In this document: piece after piece, positions 44,801 to 53,136 of the stretch | Position numbering within the stretch: position 1 is the first letter of the stretch | How the letters are laid out: the number at the start of each line of letters is the position of its first letter | DNA from: Hymenobacter sp. YC55 | GTDB lineage: Bacteria > Bacteroidota > Bacteroidia > Cytophagales > Hymenobacteraceae | DNA length: 64,000 nt | Direction of reading: 5' to 3' | Assembly: GCF_029433095.1 (NCBI RefSeq) | Contig: NZ_JARNTX010000002.1 | Location: forward strand, 868,001 to 932,000 | Program-made: the position numbers and the translations under genes | The notes under the pieces: generated by a model | What the model saw: only the letters and a program-made list of their open reading frames with translations | Told to the model about the DNA's origin: nothing | Databases searched by the model: none

Positions 44801-46181
44801 TTCGGGCGAGATTCGCATCGTGGAGAAGGGCACTGGTAAAGTGTTTATCTCGAACCACGTGCCTTATGGTTCTTTCTTGCTGGTTGAAGAAGGTCAGGAA
44901 GTAGAAAAAGGCCAAGAGCTGAACAACTGGGACCCTTACAATGCCGTAATCTTGGCCGAGTTCGACGGTACTGTTCAGTACGACGCCATCACCGAAGGCA
45001 TCACGTACCGCGAAGAGTCAGACGAACAGACTGGTCACCGCGAGAAAGTGATTATCGAATCGAAGGCGAAGGATCAGAACCCAGCCATTATTGTTCGTCC
45101 TGGTAAGAAGGGTGAAGAAGAAGGTCAGCGGAGCTATAGCATCCCGGTAGGTTCGCACTTGAACGTAGAGAACGGTCAGAAAATCAAGGCTGGTTACATT
45201 CTGGCTAAGATTCCGCGTGCTGTGGGTAAAACCCGTGACATCACTGGTGGTCTGCCCCGTGTTACCGAACTCTTTGAAGCGCGTAACCCGTCGAATCCGG
45301 CCGTTGTATCGGAAATTGACGGTGTGGTAACCTACGGTACTGTGAAGCGTGGTAACCGTGAAATCTTCGTGGAGTCGAAAGACGGCGTCAAGAAGAAGTA
45401 TATGGTGCCGCTGTCTAAGCACATCCTTGTACAGGACAACGACTTCATCCGTGCCGGCATGCCTCTCTCCGACGGTGCCATCACACCATCTGATATCCTG
45501 AACATTCAGGGTCCAGGTGCGGTGCAGGAATACTTGGTGAATGAGATTCAGGAAGTATACCGCTTGCAGGGTGTGAAGATCAACGATAAGCACATCGAGG
45601 TGGTAGTTCGCCAGATGATGCAGAAAGTTGTAATTCTGGATGCTGGTGACACTTCGTTCCTCGAAAACCAGGTAATCGACAAGATTATCTTCATGGAAGA
45701 GAACGATACCATCATCGACATGAAGGTGGTTACCAACGCTGGCGATTCGCCGAACTTGAAGCCTGGCCAGATTGTGAGTGCTCGTCGCCTGCGCGACGAG
45801 AACAGCAGCCTACGCCGCCGCGACCTGCAATTGGTGGAAGTACGCGATGCTCAACCGTCGGTATCTCGCCCAACCTTGCAAGGTATCACGCAGGCTTCGT
45901 TGGGTACCCAATCGTTCATCTCGGCCGCATCCTTCCAGGAGACGACCAAGGTGCTGTCGGAAGCTGCCATCCGTGGCAAAGCCGACGAACTGTTGGGTCT
46001 AAAGGAGAACGTAATCGTAGGTCACCTTATTCCGGCCGGTACCGGTCTGCGCGAGTATACTCGCCAGGTTGTCGGTTCGAAAGAAGAGATGGAAGCGCTG
46101 CAGTCGTCGAAATCCGACGATGTTGTGGCTCCTACCAAACGTACGGCTCGGGCTTCACGCCGCGAATCGGTTCAGGACTAA
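41829..46181 (+). CDS. rpoC: DNA-directed RNA polymerase subunit beta'
   Basis: 1450 residues. Seen: N-terminal zinc site [20 protein letters not shown], clamp [30 protein letters not shown], the catalytic [15 protein letters not shown] with three Asp holding Mg, the trigger-loop region [14 protein letters not shown] and [23 protein letters not shown], the second zinc site [13 protein letters not shown], and [19 protein letters not shown]. The C terminus is a short basic-acidic tail ([15 protein letters not shown]). A strong terminator follows 20 nt after the stop. Confidence 0.99.
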   Translation: [1450 protein letters not shown]

Positions 46182-46201
46182 CCCTGAGTCAAGTGAATAA
46201 G

Positions 46202-46237
46202 AAAAGCCGGCCGGAGCAATTCGGCCGGCTTTTTATT
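46202..46237 (+). terminator. Rho-independent terminator after rpoC
   Basis: A perfect 12-bp stem (46202-46213 with 46222-46233), G-C rich core, followed by T-rich sequence; ends the long secE-rpoC unit. Confidence 0.93.
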
Positions 46238-46292
46238 TATTAGCAGCTTCAATCAATAGGTCAAAGCACCCACGGCCCTAACTTTCTGTTAC

Positions 46293-46631
46293 ATGAACCA
46301 ACCACAACAGCCAGACCCCAATGCTTCTCAGGACCCGAATGCCATTAACATCGAACTTTCCGAGGAAATAGCGGAAGGCGAATACGCTAACCTAGCTATG
46401 ATTGCACATAGCAGCAGCGAATTTGTTATCGACTTCATTCGTTTGATGCCTGGCTTAACCAAAGCCAAAGTGAAGGCGCGCATTGTTATCACACCGGAAC
46501 ATGCTAAGCGGTTACACGCGGCTTTAGGCGAAAATATAGAGCGGTTCGAGCAAGCCTTTGGCACTATTAAGGCGCAGCAAGATGTTCCGAACTATCCAAT
46601 GGGGTTCGGTGGAAAGATGGGAGAGGCGTAG
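46293..46631 (+). CDS. DUF3467 family protein
   Basis: 112 residues. After a Gln/Pro/Asn-rich 18-residue lead comes the compact DUF3467 fold: INIELSEEIAEGEYANLAMIAHSSSEFVIDFIRLMPG, then KARIVITPEHAKRLHAALGENI. Small cytosolic proteins of this family occur widely next to transcription and translation genes in Bacteroidota; function unknown. It sits alone between two terminators, between rpoC and the str operon. Confidence 0.92.
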   Translation: MNQPQQPDPNASQDPNAINIELSEEIAEGEYANLAMIAHSSSEFVIDFIRLMPGLTKAKVKARIVITPEHAKRLHAALGENIERFEQAFGTIKAQQDVPNYPMGFGGKMGEA

Positions 46632-46655
46632 TCTCACCGAAATAATTCTACAATG

Positions 46656-46691
46656 AAGACGCTTCTAGCTTTGGGCAGAAGCGTTTTCTTG
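46656..46691 (+). terminator. Rho-independent terminator after the DUF3467 gene
   Basis: An 8-bp stem (46659-46666 with 46677-46684) extended by G-U and A-T pairs, followed by TTTTCTT. Confidence 0.88.
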
Positions 46692-46783
46692 TTTAATAGC
46701 TACCTGAATTTCAGGAAAAGAGGTTGCGTTAGCGGGCGAATTGGAATGGATGCTTTTCCCTAAAATTATCTATTTCAACCCGT

Positions 46784-46814
46784 TTGCTATTCTAATCCAA
46801 CTTCTATACCTTTG
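46784..46814 (+). promoter_or_regulatory. Bacteroidota promoter of rpsL-rpsG-fusA-rpsJ
   Basis: TTG (46784-46786), 20 nt, then TACCTTTG (46807-46814), 49 nt before rpsL. Confidence 0.78.
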
Positions 46815-46863
46815 CAAGCCTAATTTTTTGGGAGAGAACCCTCCTTGACAAAACATACAATAA

Positions 46864-47292
46864 ATGCCTACCATCAATCAGTTAGTACGAAAAGGCCGCG
46901 AGAAGCTGACGACTAAGTCGAAGTCGCCGGCTCTTGATTCGTGCCCGCAGCGCCGTGGCGTTTGCACCCGCGTATACACCACCACGCCCAAGAAGCCGAA
47001 CTCGGCTATGCGTAAAGTAGCTCGTGTGCGCCTCACCAATGGCAAGGAAGTCAACGCCTACATTCCAGGCGAAGGCCACAACCTGCAGGAGCACAGCATC
47101 GTGCTGATTCGTGGTGGCCGCGTAAAGGACTTGCCAGGTGTACGTTACCACATCATTCGTGGCGCTTTGGATACTGCCGGTGTAAACGGCCGTACGCAGC
47201 GTCGTTCGAAGTATGGTGCTAAGCGTCCGAAGCCCGGTCAACCAGCTGCAGCAGCAGGTAAAGGCGGCAAACCAGGAGCTAAGAAGAAGTAA
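46864..47292 (+). CDS. rpsL: 30S ribosomal protein S12
   Basis: 142 residues, about 18 longer than E. coli S12 owing to an Ala/Gly/Lys-rich tail (QPAAAAGKGGKPGAKKK). Decoding-centre protein. TTPKKPNSAMRKVARVRL and RVKDLPGVRYHIIRG are intact, including the lysines that change in streptomycin resistance, so the allele looks sensitive. First gene of the str-type operon. Confidence 0.98.
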   Translation: MPTINQLVRKGREKLTTKSKSPALDSCPQRRGVCTRVYTTTPKKPNSAMRKVARVRLTNGKEVNAYIPGEGHNLQEHSIVLIRGGRVKDLPGVRYHIIRGALDTAGVNGRTQRRSKYGAKRPKPGQPAAAAGKGGKPGAKKK

Positions 47293-47377
47293 TCGAAACC
47301 GAGTGAGGTAGCGCGAAGTGCTGGATAGCACATGGTTCTTATCCCACTTCCCCCTGCCTCAACTCATTTCTATACCC

Positions 47378-47845
47378 ATGAGAAAGTCAAAACCAAAGAA
47401 GCGCATCCTCCTGCCCGACCCTAAGTACAAGGAGACGCTAGTAACCCGTTTCGTCAACTACATGATGTACGACGGGAAGAAAAACCTGGCTTACACCATT
47501 TTCTATGATGCTTGCGACCTAGTGGAGCAGCGCACCAAAGAGAGCGGTGTTGAAATGTGGCGCAAGGCCCTGAACAACGTGATGCCAACCGTAGAAGTGA
47601 AGAGCCGCCGCGTAGGTGGTGCTACCTTCCAGGTACCCGTTGAAGTACGTCCTGACCGTCGTATTTCGGTAGGCGCCAAGTGGCTGATTCAATATGCTCG
47701 TCGTCGTGGTGAAAAAACCATGAAAGACAAGTTGGCTGGCGAAATCATCGCTGCCGCTAAAGGTGAAGGTGCTGCTGTTAAGAAGAAAGACGACACGCAC
47801 CGGATGGCTGAGGCCAACAAAGCCTTCTCGCACTTCCGCTTCTAA
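47378..47845 (+). CDS. rpsG: 30S ribosomal protein S7
   Basis: 155 residues from ATG 47378 (RKSKPKKR start); the 20 codons upstream are spacer. Seen: FVNYMMYDGKKNLAYTIFYDA, VEVKSRRVGGATFQVPVEVR, and the C-terminal MAEANKAFSHFRF. Binds the 3' major domain of 16S rRNA and lines the E site. Confidence 0.98.
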   Translation: MRKSKPKKRILLPDPKYKETLVTRFVNYMMYDGKKNLAYTIFYDACDLVEQRTKESGVEMWRKALNNVMPTVEVKSRRVGGATFQVPVEVRPDRRISVGAKWLIQYARRRGEKTMKDKLAGEIIAAAKGEGAAVKKKDDTHRMAEANKAFSHFRF

Positions 47846-47850
47846 AAAAA

Positions 47851-47939
47851 TGAGTGCTTGAGTGAATGAGTGATTGAGTTTCATGGTTAAGACCACAAAC
47901 TCGACAATCACTTATTCACTCATTCTCTCATTCACTCAT
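47851..47939. repeat. Inverted pair of tandem octamers between rpsG and fusA
   Basis: The left arm (47851-47882) has TGAGTGCT, TGAGTGAA, TGAGTGAT, TGAGTTTC in tandem. The right arm, read on the minus strand from 47939, has TGAGTGAA, TGAGAGAA, TGAGTGAA, TAAGTGAT. The two arms can pair into a long imperfect hairpin. It fills almost the whole spacer. Confidence 0.82.
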
Positions 47940-47949
47940 ATAAAGAGAC

Positions 47950-50094
47950 ATGGCTGTTAACAAAGACCTGCAATACCTCCGCAACATTGGGATTATGGCG
48001 CACATTGACGCCGGTAAGACCACGACTTCGGAGCGCATTCTTTACTATACCGGTAAGACCCACAAAATCGGGGAAGTGCACGAAGGTGCTGCCACGATGG
48101 ACTGGATGGAGCAGGAGCAGGAGCGTGGTATCACTATCACATCGGCTGCTACTACTACATTCTGGAACTATCCTACTAACGAGCAAGGTGACCCAACTCC
48201 GGACACCAAGCAATACAAGATCAACCTAATTGATACCCCCGGCCACGTTGACTTTACGGTAGAGGTTGAACGTTCGCTGCGTGTGCTCGACGGAGCTGTT
48301 GCTCTGTTCTGCGCTGTATCGGGTGTAGAGCCGCAGTCGGAGACTGTATGGCGTCAGGCTGACAAGTACAAAGTACCCCGCATCTGCTTCGTCAACAAGA
48401 TGGACCGTGCTGGTGCTGACTTTTTCAAGGCTGTTGCTGAGATTAAGGACAAATTGGGCGCTAATCCTGTGCCATTGCAAATCCCAATCGGAGCCGAGGA
48501 TACCTTTAAAGGTGTTGTTGACTTGCTGACTGGTAAGGCTATCGTATGGGATGACGCTACGCAAGGCAAATCCTACCACGAGATTCCAGTTCCTGAGGAT
48601 CTGGTTGAAACTGTTGCCGAGTGGCGTCAGAAGTTGGTTGAAAGCGTTGCGGAATACGATGAGGTTCTGTTGGAGAAATTCTTCGATGATCCAGACAGCA
48701 TCACGCGCGAGGAAATGATGGTTGTTATCCGCAAAGCGGTTATCGACATGAAGTTTTCGCCCGTAATGTGCGGTTCGGCCTTCAAAAACAAAGGTGTTCA
48801 GTCAATGCTCGACGGTGTAATGGCTTACTTGCCTTCGCCTCTCGATATGCCTGCTATCGTGGGTACCAACCCTGAAAGCGGTGAAGAAATTGAGCGTCAC
48901 CCCGACAATGACGAGCCTTTCACAGCTTTAGCATTCAAAATTGCTACTGACCCCTTCGTAGGTCGTTTGTGCTTCTTCCGCTGCTATAGTGGGGTGCTAG
49001 ATGCTGGTTCGTATGTGTTCAACAACCGCACTGGCAAGAAAGAGCGTATCTCGCGTTTGATGCAGATGCACTCCAATAAGCAAAATCCTATCGATAAGAT
49101 CCAAGCCGGTGACATTGCTGCTGGTGTGGGTTTCAAAGACATCAAGACAGGTGATACGCTGACCGACGAAAAGTCGCGCATTATACTCGAGTCGATGTCG
49201 TTCCCTGAGCCCGTTATCGGTTACGCCATTGAGCCTAAAACTCAGGCCGACGTTGATAAGATGGGTATGGCTATTGCCAAACTTGTGGAAGAAGATCCTA
49301 CTCTTGTAGTGCAGACTGACCCTGAGACTGGTCAGACCGTACTTAAAGGTATGGGTGAGCTTCACCTTGAAATCATCATCGACCGTATGCGTCGTGAGTT
49401 CAAGGTAGAAATCAACCAAGGTGCTCCGCAGGTTGCTTACAAAGAGGTTCTAACCAAAACTGTTGAGCACCGCGAAACTTACAAGAAGCAGACCGGTGGT
49501 CGTGGTAAGTTCGGTGACATCGTATTCGAACTCGGCCCGAAACAGGTTGATCCAGAGAAGCCAGGTCTGGAGTTCGTGAACGATATCACGGGTGGTGTTA
49601 TTCCTCGCGAATTCATTGCACCAGTTCAGAAAGGTTTCGAAGAAGCCATGAAGAACGGTCCGTTGGCAGGCTTCCCCATCGAGGGTATGCGTGTTCGTTT
49701 GTTCTTCGGTTCTTACCACGATGTTGACTCGGATGCTCTGTCGTTCGAACTCGCAGCTCGCGGTGGCTTCCGTGAAGCCGGTAAGAAAGCTGGTCCGAAA
49801 TTGCTCGAGCCTATCATGGCTGTAGAAGTAGTTTCGCCTGACGAGTATACCGGTCCTGTAACCGGTGACTTGAACCGTCGTCGCGGTATTATGAAAGGCA
49901 TGGACACCAAAGGTGGTGCTCAGGTTATCAAGGCTGACGTTCCATTGTCGGAGCTGTTCGGTTATGTAACGTCGCTGCGTACGATTTCTTCGGGTCGTGC
50001 TTCGGCTTCGCTGACTTTCTCGCACTACGATCAGGTGCCGCAAAACTTGGCCGACGCCATCATTGCTAAGCAAAAGGGTAACGCCATCCGCTAA
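47950..50094 (+). CDS. fusA: Elongation factor G
   Basis: 714 residues. GTPase of ribosome translocation and, with RRF, recycling. Seen: G1 AHIDAGKTTTSERIL, RGITITSAATT, DTPGHVDF, NKMDR; then the domain II-V sequence with GMGELHLEIIIDRM, FKVEINQGAPQVAYKE and SFELAARGGFREAG. The protein has the switch I and fusidic-acid pocket residues of the ordinary form. Separated from rpsG by the octamer repeat element. Confidence 0.98.
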   Translation: MAVNKDLQYLRNIGIMAHIDAGKTTTSERILYYTGKTHKIGEVHEGAATMDWMEQEQERGITITSAATTTFWNYPTNEQGDPTPDTKQYKINLIDTPGHVDFTVEVERSLRVLDGAVALFCAVSGVEPQSETVWRQADKYKVPRICFVNKMDRAGADFFKAVAEIKDKLGANPVPLQIPIGAEDTFKGVVDLLTGKAIVWDDATQGKSYHEIPVPEDLVETVAEWRQKLVESVAEYDEVLLEKFFDDPDSITREEMMVVIRKAVIDMKFSPVMCGSAFKNKGVQSMLDGVMAYLPSPLDMPAIVGTNPESGEEIERHPDNDEPFTALAFKIATDPFVGRLCFFRCYSGVLDAGSYVFNNRTGKKERISRLMQMHSNKQNPIDKIQAGDIAAGVGFKDIKTGDTLTDEKSRIILESMSFPEPVIGYAIEPKTQADVDKMGMAIAKLVEEDPTLVVQTDPETGQTVLKGMGELHLEIIIDRMRREFKVEINQGAPQVAYKEVLTKTVEHRETYKKQTGGRGKFGDIVFELGPKQVDPEKPGLEFVNDITGGVIPREFIAPVQKGFEEAMKNGPLAGFPIEGMRVRLFFGSYHDVDSDALSFELAARGGFREAGKKAGPKLLEPIMAVEVVSPDEYTGPVTGDLNRRRGIMKGMDTKGGAQVIKADVPLSELFGYVTSLRTISSGRASASLTFSHYDQVPQNLADAIIAKQKGNAIR

Positions 50095-50114
50095 TCCGCT
50101 TTCACACAAAAGAC

Positions 50115-50420
50115 ATGAACCAGAAAATTCGCATCAAACTCAAATCCTACGACCACAACTTAGTGGACAAATCGTCGGAGAAGATCGTGAAGGCGGTGAA
50201 GGCTACGGGCGCTATCGTAAGCGGCCCCATTCCATTGCCGACCGACAAAGAGAAATTCACCGTTCTTCGCTCGCCCCACGTGAACAAGAAGTCGCGTGAG
50301 CAGTTCCAGCTTTGCACTTACAAGCGTCTTGTTGACATCTACTCGACTTCATCGAAGACGGTAGACGCGCTAATGAAGCTTGAGTTGCCAAGCGGCGTTG
50401 ACGTTGAAATCAAAGTCTGA
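50115..50420 (+). CDS. rpsJ: 30S ribosomal protein S10
   Basis: 101 residues. IRIKLKSYDHNLVDKSSEKIV, GPIPLPTDKEKFTVLRSPHVNKKSREQF and the C-terminal SGVDVEIKV. Also NusE, a partner of NusB/NusG in antitermination. It is joined to fusA (20-nt gap) but cut off from rplC by a terminator and new promoter, unlike the S10 operon of E. coli where rpsJ is first. Confidence 0.98.
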   Translation: MNQKIRIKLKSYDHNLVDKSSEKIVKAVKATGAIVSGPIPLPTDKEKFTVLRSPHVNKKSREQFQLCTYKRLVDIYSTSSKTVDALMKLELPSGVDVEIKV

Positions 50421-50447
50421 GGACTGACTTTGTCGACTAATTAGGAG

Positions 50448-50487
50448 ATACCCTACTGACTTTCGAGTCGGTAGGGTATTTTCTTTT
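50448..50487 (+). terminator. Rho-independent terminator after rpsJ
   Basis: A 13-bp stem with one G-U (50448-50460 with 50467-50479) followed by TTTTCTTTT. Confidence 0.92.
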
Positions 50488-50614
50488 ATAACACGGGAAT
50501 GATTATCAGCTAAGCTTGGTTGGAAAAACCCAATTAACAGCTAAGTACTAGCTCAAGGCTAGAGCTTGTGTTTCGAGCTAAAGTCGTGACACTTAAAATA
50601 TTTCAGAAGGGCAT

Positions 50615-50646
50615 TGTAAATTCTCGTAACAATTTCCTAGCTTTGC
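50615..50646 (+). promoter_or_regulatory. Promoter of the rplC-rpsN unit
   Basis: TTG (50615-50617), 21 nt, then TAGCTTTG (50639-50646), 63 nt before rplC. The spacing is 2 nt longer than the norm. Confidence 0.65.
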
Positions 50647-50709
50647 ACTCCCATTACGAAAACGCCACTTGGGCGTTTTCTTCTGCGTCTTTTACTAAAC
50701 AAAAACAGA

Positions 50710-51330
50710 ATGCCTGGCATCATCGGTAAAAAGATCGGTATGACAAGCCTCTTCACTCCGGACGGGAAAAACATCCCTTGCACGCTCATCGAAGCGGGTC
50801 CGTGCGTAGTGACGCAGGTTAAGACTACTGAGAAGGATGGCTACACTGCTATCCAGCTCGGGTACGGCGAGAAAAAAGCAAAGAACACCACCAAAGCATT
50901 GGCAGGTCACTTCGCGAAAGCTGGTACTACCCCCAAGAAAAAATTGGTTGAATTCCGCCTCGAGGCAGAGTCTACGTACGCTGCTGGTGCTGAAATCAAC
51001 GCTTCCCTCTTCGAGGAAGGCGAGTTTGTAGACGTAGTAGGCACCTCGAAAGGCAAAGGCTTTCAAGGTGTTGTTAAGCGTTACAACTTTGCCGGTGTAG
51101 GCGGCCAGACCCACGGTCAGCACAACCGTCTACGTCACCCTGGTTCTATTGGTGCCTGCTCGTGGCCTTCGCGCGTATTCAAAGGAATGCGCATGGGTGG
51201 CCGCATGGGTAACGACCGGGTGAAAGTGCAGAACCTGAAGGTGATGCGCGTGGTAGCCGACAAGAACCTCATCCTGGTGAGCGGTTCAATTCCCGGTGCC
51301 AAGAATTCTTTCGTGGTCCTGGAAAAATAA
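50710..51330 (+). CDS. rplC: 50S ribosomal protein L3
   Basis: 206 residues. Starts GIIGKKIGMTSLF; contains GKGFQGVVKRYNFAGVGGQTHGQHNRLRHPGSIGACSWPSRVFKGMRMGGRMG, the extension that reaches the peptidyl-transferase centre (the glutamine of GGQTHG is the usual methylation site). First gene of the S10-spc block here. Confidence 0.98.
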   Translation: MPGIIGKKIGMTSLFTPDGKNIPCTLIEAGPCVVTQVKTTEKDGYTAIQLGYGEKKAKNTTKALAGHFAKAGTTPKKKLVEFRLEAESTYAAGAEINASLFEEGEFVDVVGTSKGKGFQGVVKRYNFAGVGGQTHGQHNRLRHPGSIGACSWPSRVFKGMRMGGRMGNDRVKVQNLKVMRVVADKNLILVSGSIPGAKNSFVVLEK

Positions 51331-51338
51331 CCTTGAAG

Positions 51339-51977
51339 ATGGAACTGTCAGTATATAACATCAAGGGTGAAGACACCGGTCGCAAGGTAACGCTGCCGGA
51401 AGCCGTATTCGGCTTGGAGCCCAACGAGCACGTGATGTACCTCGACGTGAAGCAGTACTTGGCCAACCAGCGCCAGGGCACACACAAGTCGAAGCAGCGC
51501 AACGAAGTGCACGGTACTACCAAGAAATTGAAGAAGCAGAAAGGCACCGGCGGTGCTCGTGCAGGTAGCATGAAGTCGCCAGTGTTCATCGGTGGTGGCC
51601 GTGTATTCGGTCCTGAGCCCCGTGACTATGGCTTCAAGCTCAACAAAAAAACCAAGCGTCTTGCTCGTCTGTCGGCTCTCTCGAGCTTGGCTAAAGACGG
51701 CAAAGTGGCCCTCGTAGAGAACATCACGCTGTCGGCTCCTAAGACCAAAGACTTCCTCAGCATCTTGAACGGCCTCAAGCTGAACAACGGCAAAAAGACG
51801 TTGCTGGTAACTGGCGAAGTAGACAAGAACGTGGTTCTGTCGGCTCGTAACATTCAGCGCGTAACCGTGGCTACGCCCGTTGCCCTGAACACGCACGACC
51901 TGCTGAACACGGACACGCTGCTGCTGTCAGAGGACGGCCTGAAGTCGCTCGAACAACTTTATACCGTCGCTGAGTAA
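51339..51977 (+). CDS. rplD: 50S ribosomal protein L4
   Basis: 212 residues from ATG 51339. ELSVYNIKGEDTG start; the exit-tunnel loop KKQKGTGGARAGSMKSPVFIGGGRVFGPEPRDY is intact (site of macrolide-resistance changes in other bacteria). In E. coli L4 represses its operon. Its TAA overlaps the rplW ATG by one base, so translation is coupled. Confidence 0.98.
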   Translation: MELSVYNIKGEDTGRKVTLPEAVFGLEPNEHVMYLDVKQYLANQRQGTHKSKQRNEVHGTTKKLKKQKGTGGARAGSMKSPVFIGGGRVFGPEPRDYGFKLNKKTKRLARLSALSSLAKDGKVALVENITLSAPKTKDFLSILNGLKLNNGKKTLLVTGEVDKNVVLSARNIQRVTVATPVALNTHDLLNTDTLLLSEDGLKSLEQLYTVAE

Positions 51978-52264
51978 TGAGCACACTGAAGAAACCAATC
52001 GTGACCGAGAAGGCCACGGGCCTGAATGAAAAAGGTCAGTACGTTTTCGAAGTAGAGCGTACCGCGAACAAGGTTCAGATCAAGAAAGACATCGAGCAGT
52101 TCTACGGTGTAACGGTGACTGGCATCAGCACCATGCGCACGAACGGCAAGATCAAATCTAAGTTCACGAAGGGTGGGTCCATCTCGGGCCGTCGTGCCCA
52201 TGGCAAGAAAGCCGTCGTGACCGTGAAAGAAGGCGACGTTATCGACTTCTACAACGGCATCTAG
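51977..52264 (+). CDS. rplW: 50S ribosomal protein L23
   Basis: 95 residues. LKKPIVTEKATGLNEKGQYVFEVERTANKVQIKKDIEQFYGVTVTGI is the canonical core. Docking site for trigger factor and SRP at the exit tunnel. Start overlaps the rplD stop. Confidence 0.98.
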   Translation: MSTLKKPIVTEKATGLNEKGQYVFEVERTANKVQIKKDIEQFYGVTVTGISTMRTNGKIKSKFTKGGSISGRRAHGKKAVVTVKEGDVIDFYNGI

Positions 52265-52305
52265 CCTTCGCCTTTCTGCAAAAGAAAATTCCTTAAGCAA
52301 GAGTA

Positions 52306-53133
52306 ATGGCACTCAAACAACTAAGACCAACATCACCGGGTCAGCGCTTCCGTATCGCCCCGACGTTCGACGAGATTACGACGTCGACGCCGGAGAAGTC
52401 GCTGTTGGCACCCATGAAAAACTCCGGTGGCCGCAACAACTCTGGTAAAATGTCGAACCGCTACATCGGCGGTGGACACAAAGCCAAGTATCGTATTGTA
52501 GACTTCAAGCGTGACAAGGCTAGCGTGCCTGCTACCGTGAAGACCATCGAGTACGATCCAAACCGCACAGCTCGTATCGCTCTGCTTCAGTACGCCGATG
52601 GCGAAAAGCGCTATATCATTGCGCCCGCTGGTGTTGAAGTAGGCCGCACGGTTGTATCGGGTTCGGGTGTTGCGCCGGAAGTAGGCAACGCTTTGCCGCT
52701 CCGCGAAATCCCACTCGGTACTATTGTTCACAACATCGAGCTGATGCCCGGTGCTGGTGCAGCAATGGCCCGCTCGGCTGGCACATACGCTCAGCTTGTA
52801 GCTCGTGAAGATAAGTATGCCACTCTGAAACTGCCTTCTGGTGAGATGCGCATGGTTCTCGTAACCTGCATGGCTACCGTTGGTACCGTATCGAATGGTG
52901 ACCACATGAACGTACGTCTCGGCAAAGCCGGTCGTAACCGTTGGTTAGGTCGTCGTCCGCGTGTTCGTGGTGTTGCAATGAACCCTGTTGACCACCCAAT
53001 GGGTGGTGGTGAAGGTAAATCGTCGGGTGGTCACCCACGTAGCCGTAACGGCATCTTCGCTAAAGGTCAGAAGACCCGCAACAAGAACAAGTACTCAGAG
53101 CAGCTCATCGTTAATCGCAAAGGCAAGAAATAA
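52306..53133 (+). CDS. rplB: 50S ribosomal protein L2
   Basis: 275 residues. KNSGGRNNSGKMSNRYIGGGHKAKYRIVDFKR at the N terminus and NPVDHPMGGGEGKSSGGHPRSRNG near the C terminus, including the conserved histidine of the peptidyl-transferase region. Confidence 0.98.
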   Translation: MALKQLRPTSPGQRFRIAPTFDEITTSTPEKSLLAPMKNSGGRNNSGKMSNRYIGGGHKAKYRIVDFKRDKASVPATVKTIEYDPNRTARIALLQYADGEKRYIIAPAGVEVGRTVVSGSGVAPEVGNALPLREIPLGTIVHNIELMPGAGAAMARSAGTYAQLVAREDKYATLKLPSGEMRMVLVTCMATVGTVSNGDHMNVRLGKAGRNRWLGRRPRVRGVAMNPVDHPMGGGEGKSSGGHPRSRNGIFAKGQKTRNKNKYSEQLIVNRKGKK

Positions 53134-53136
53134 CCA

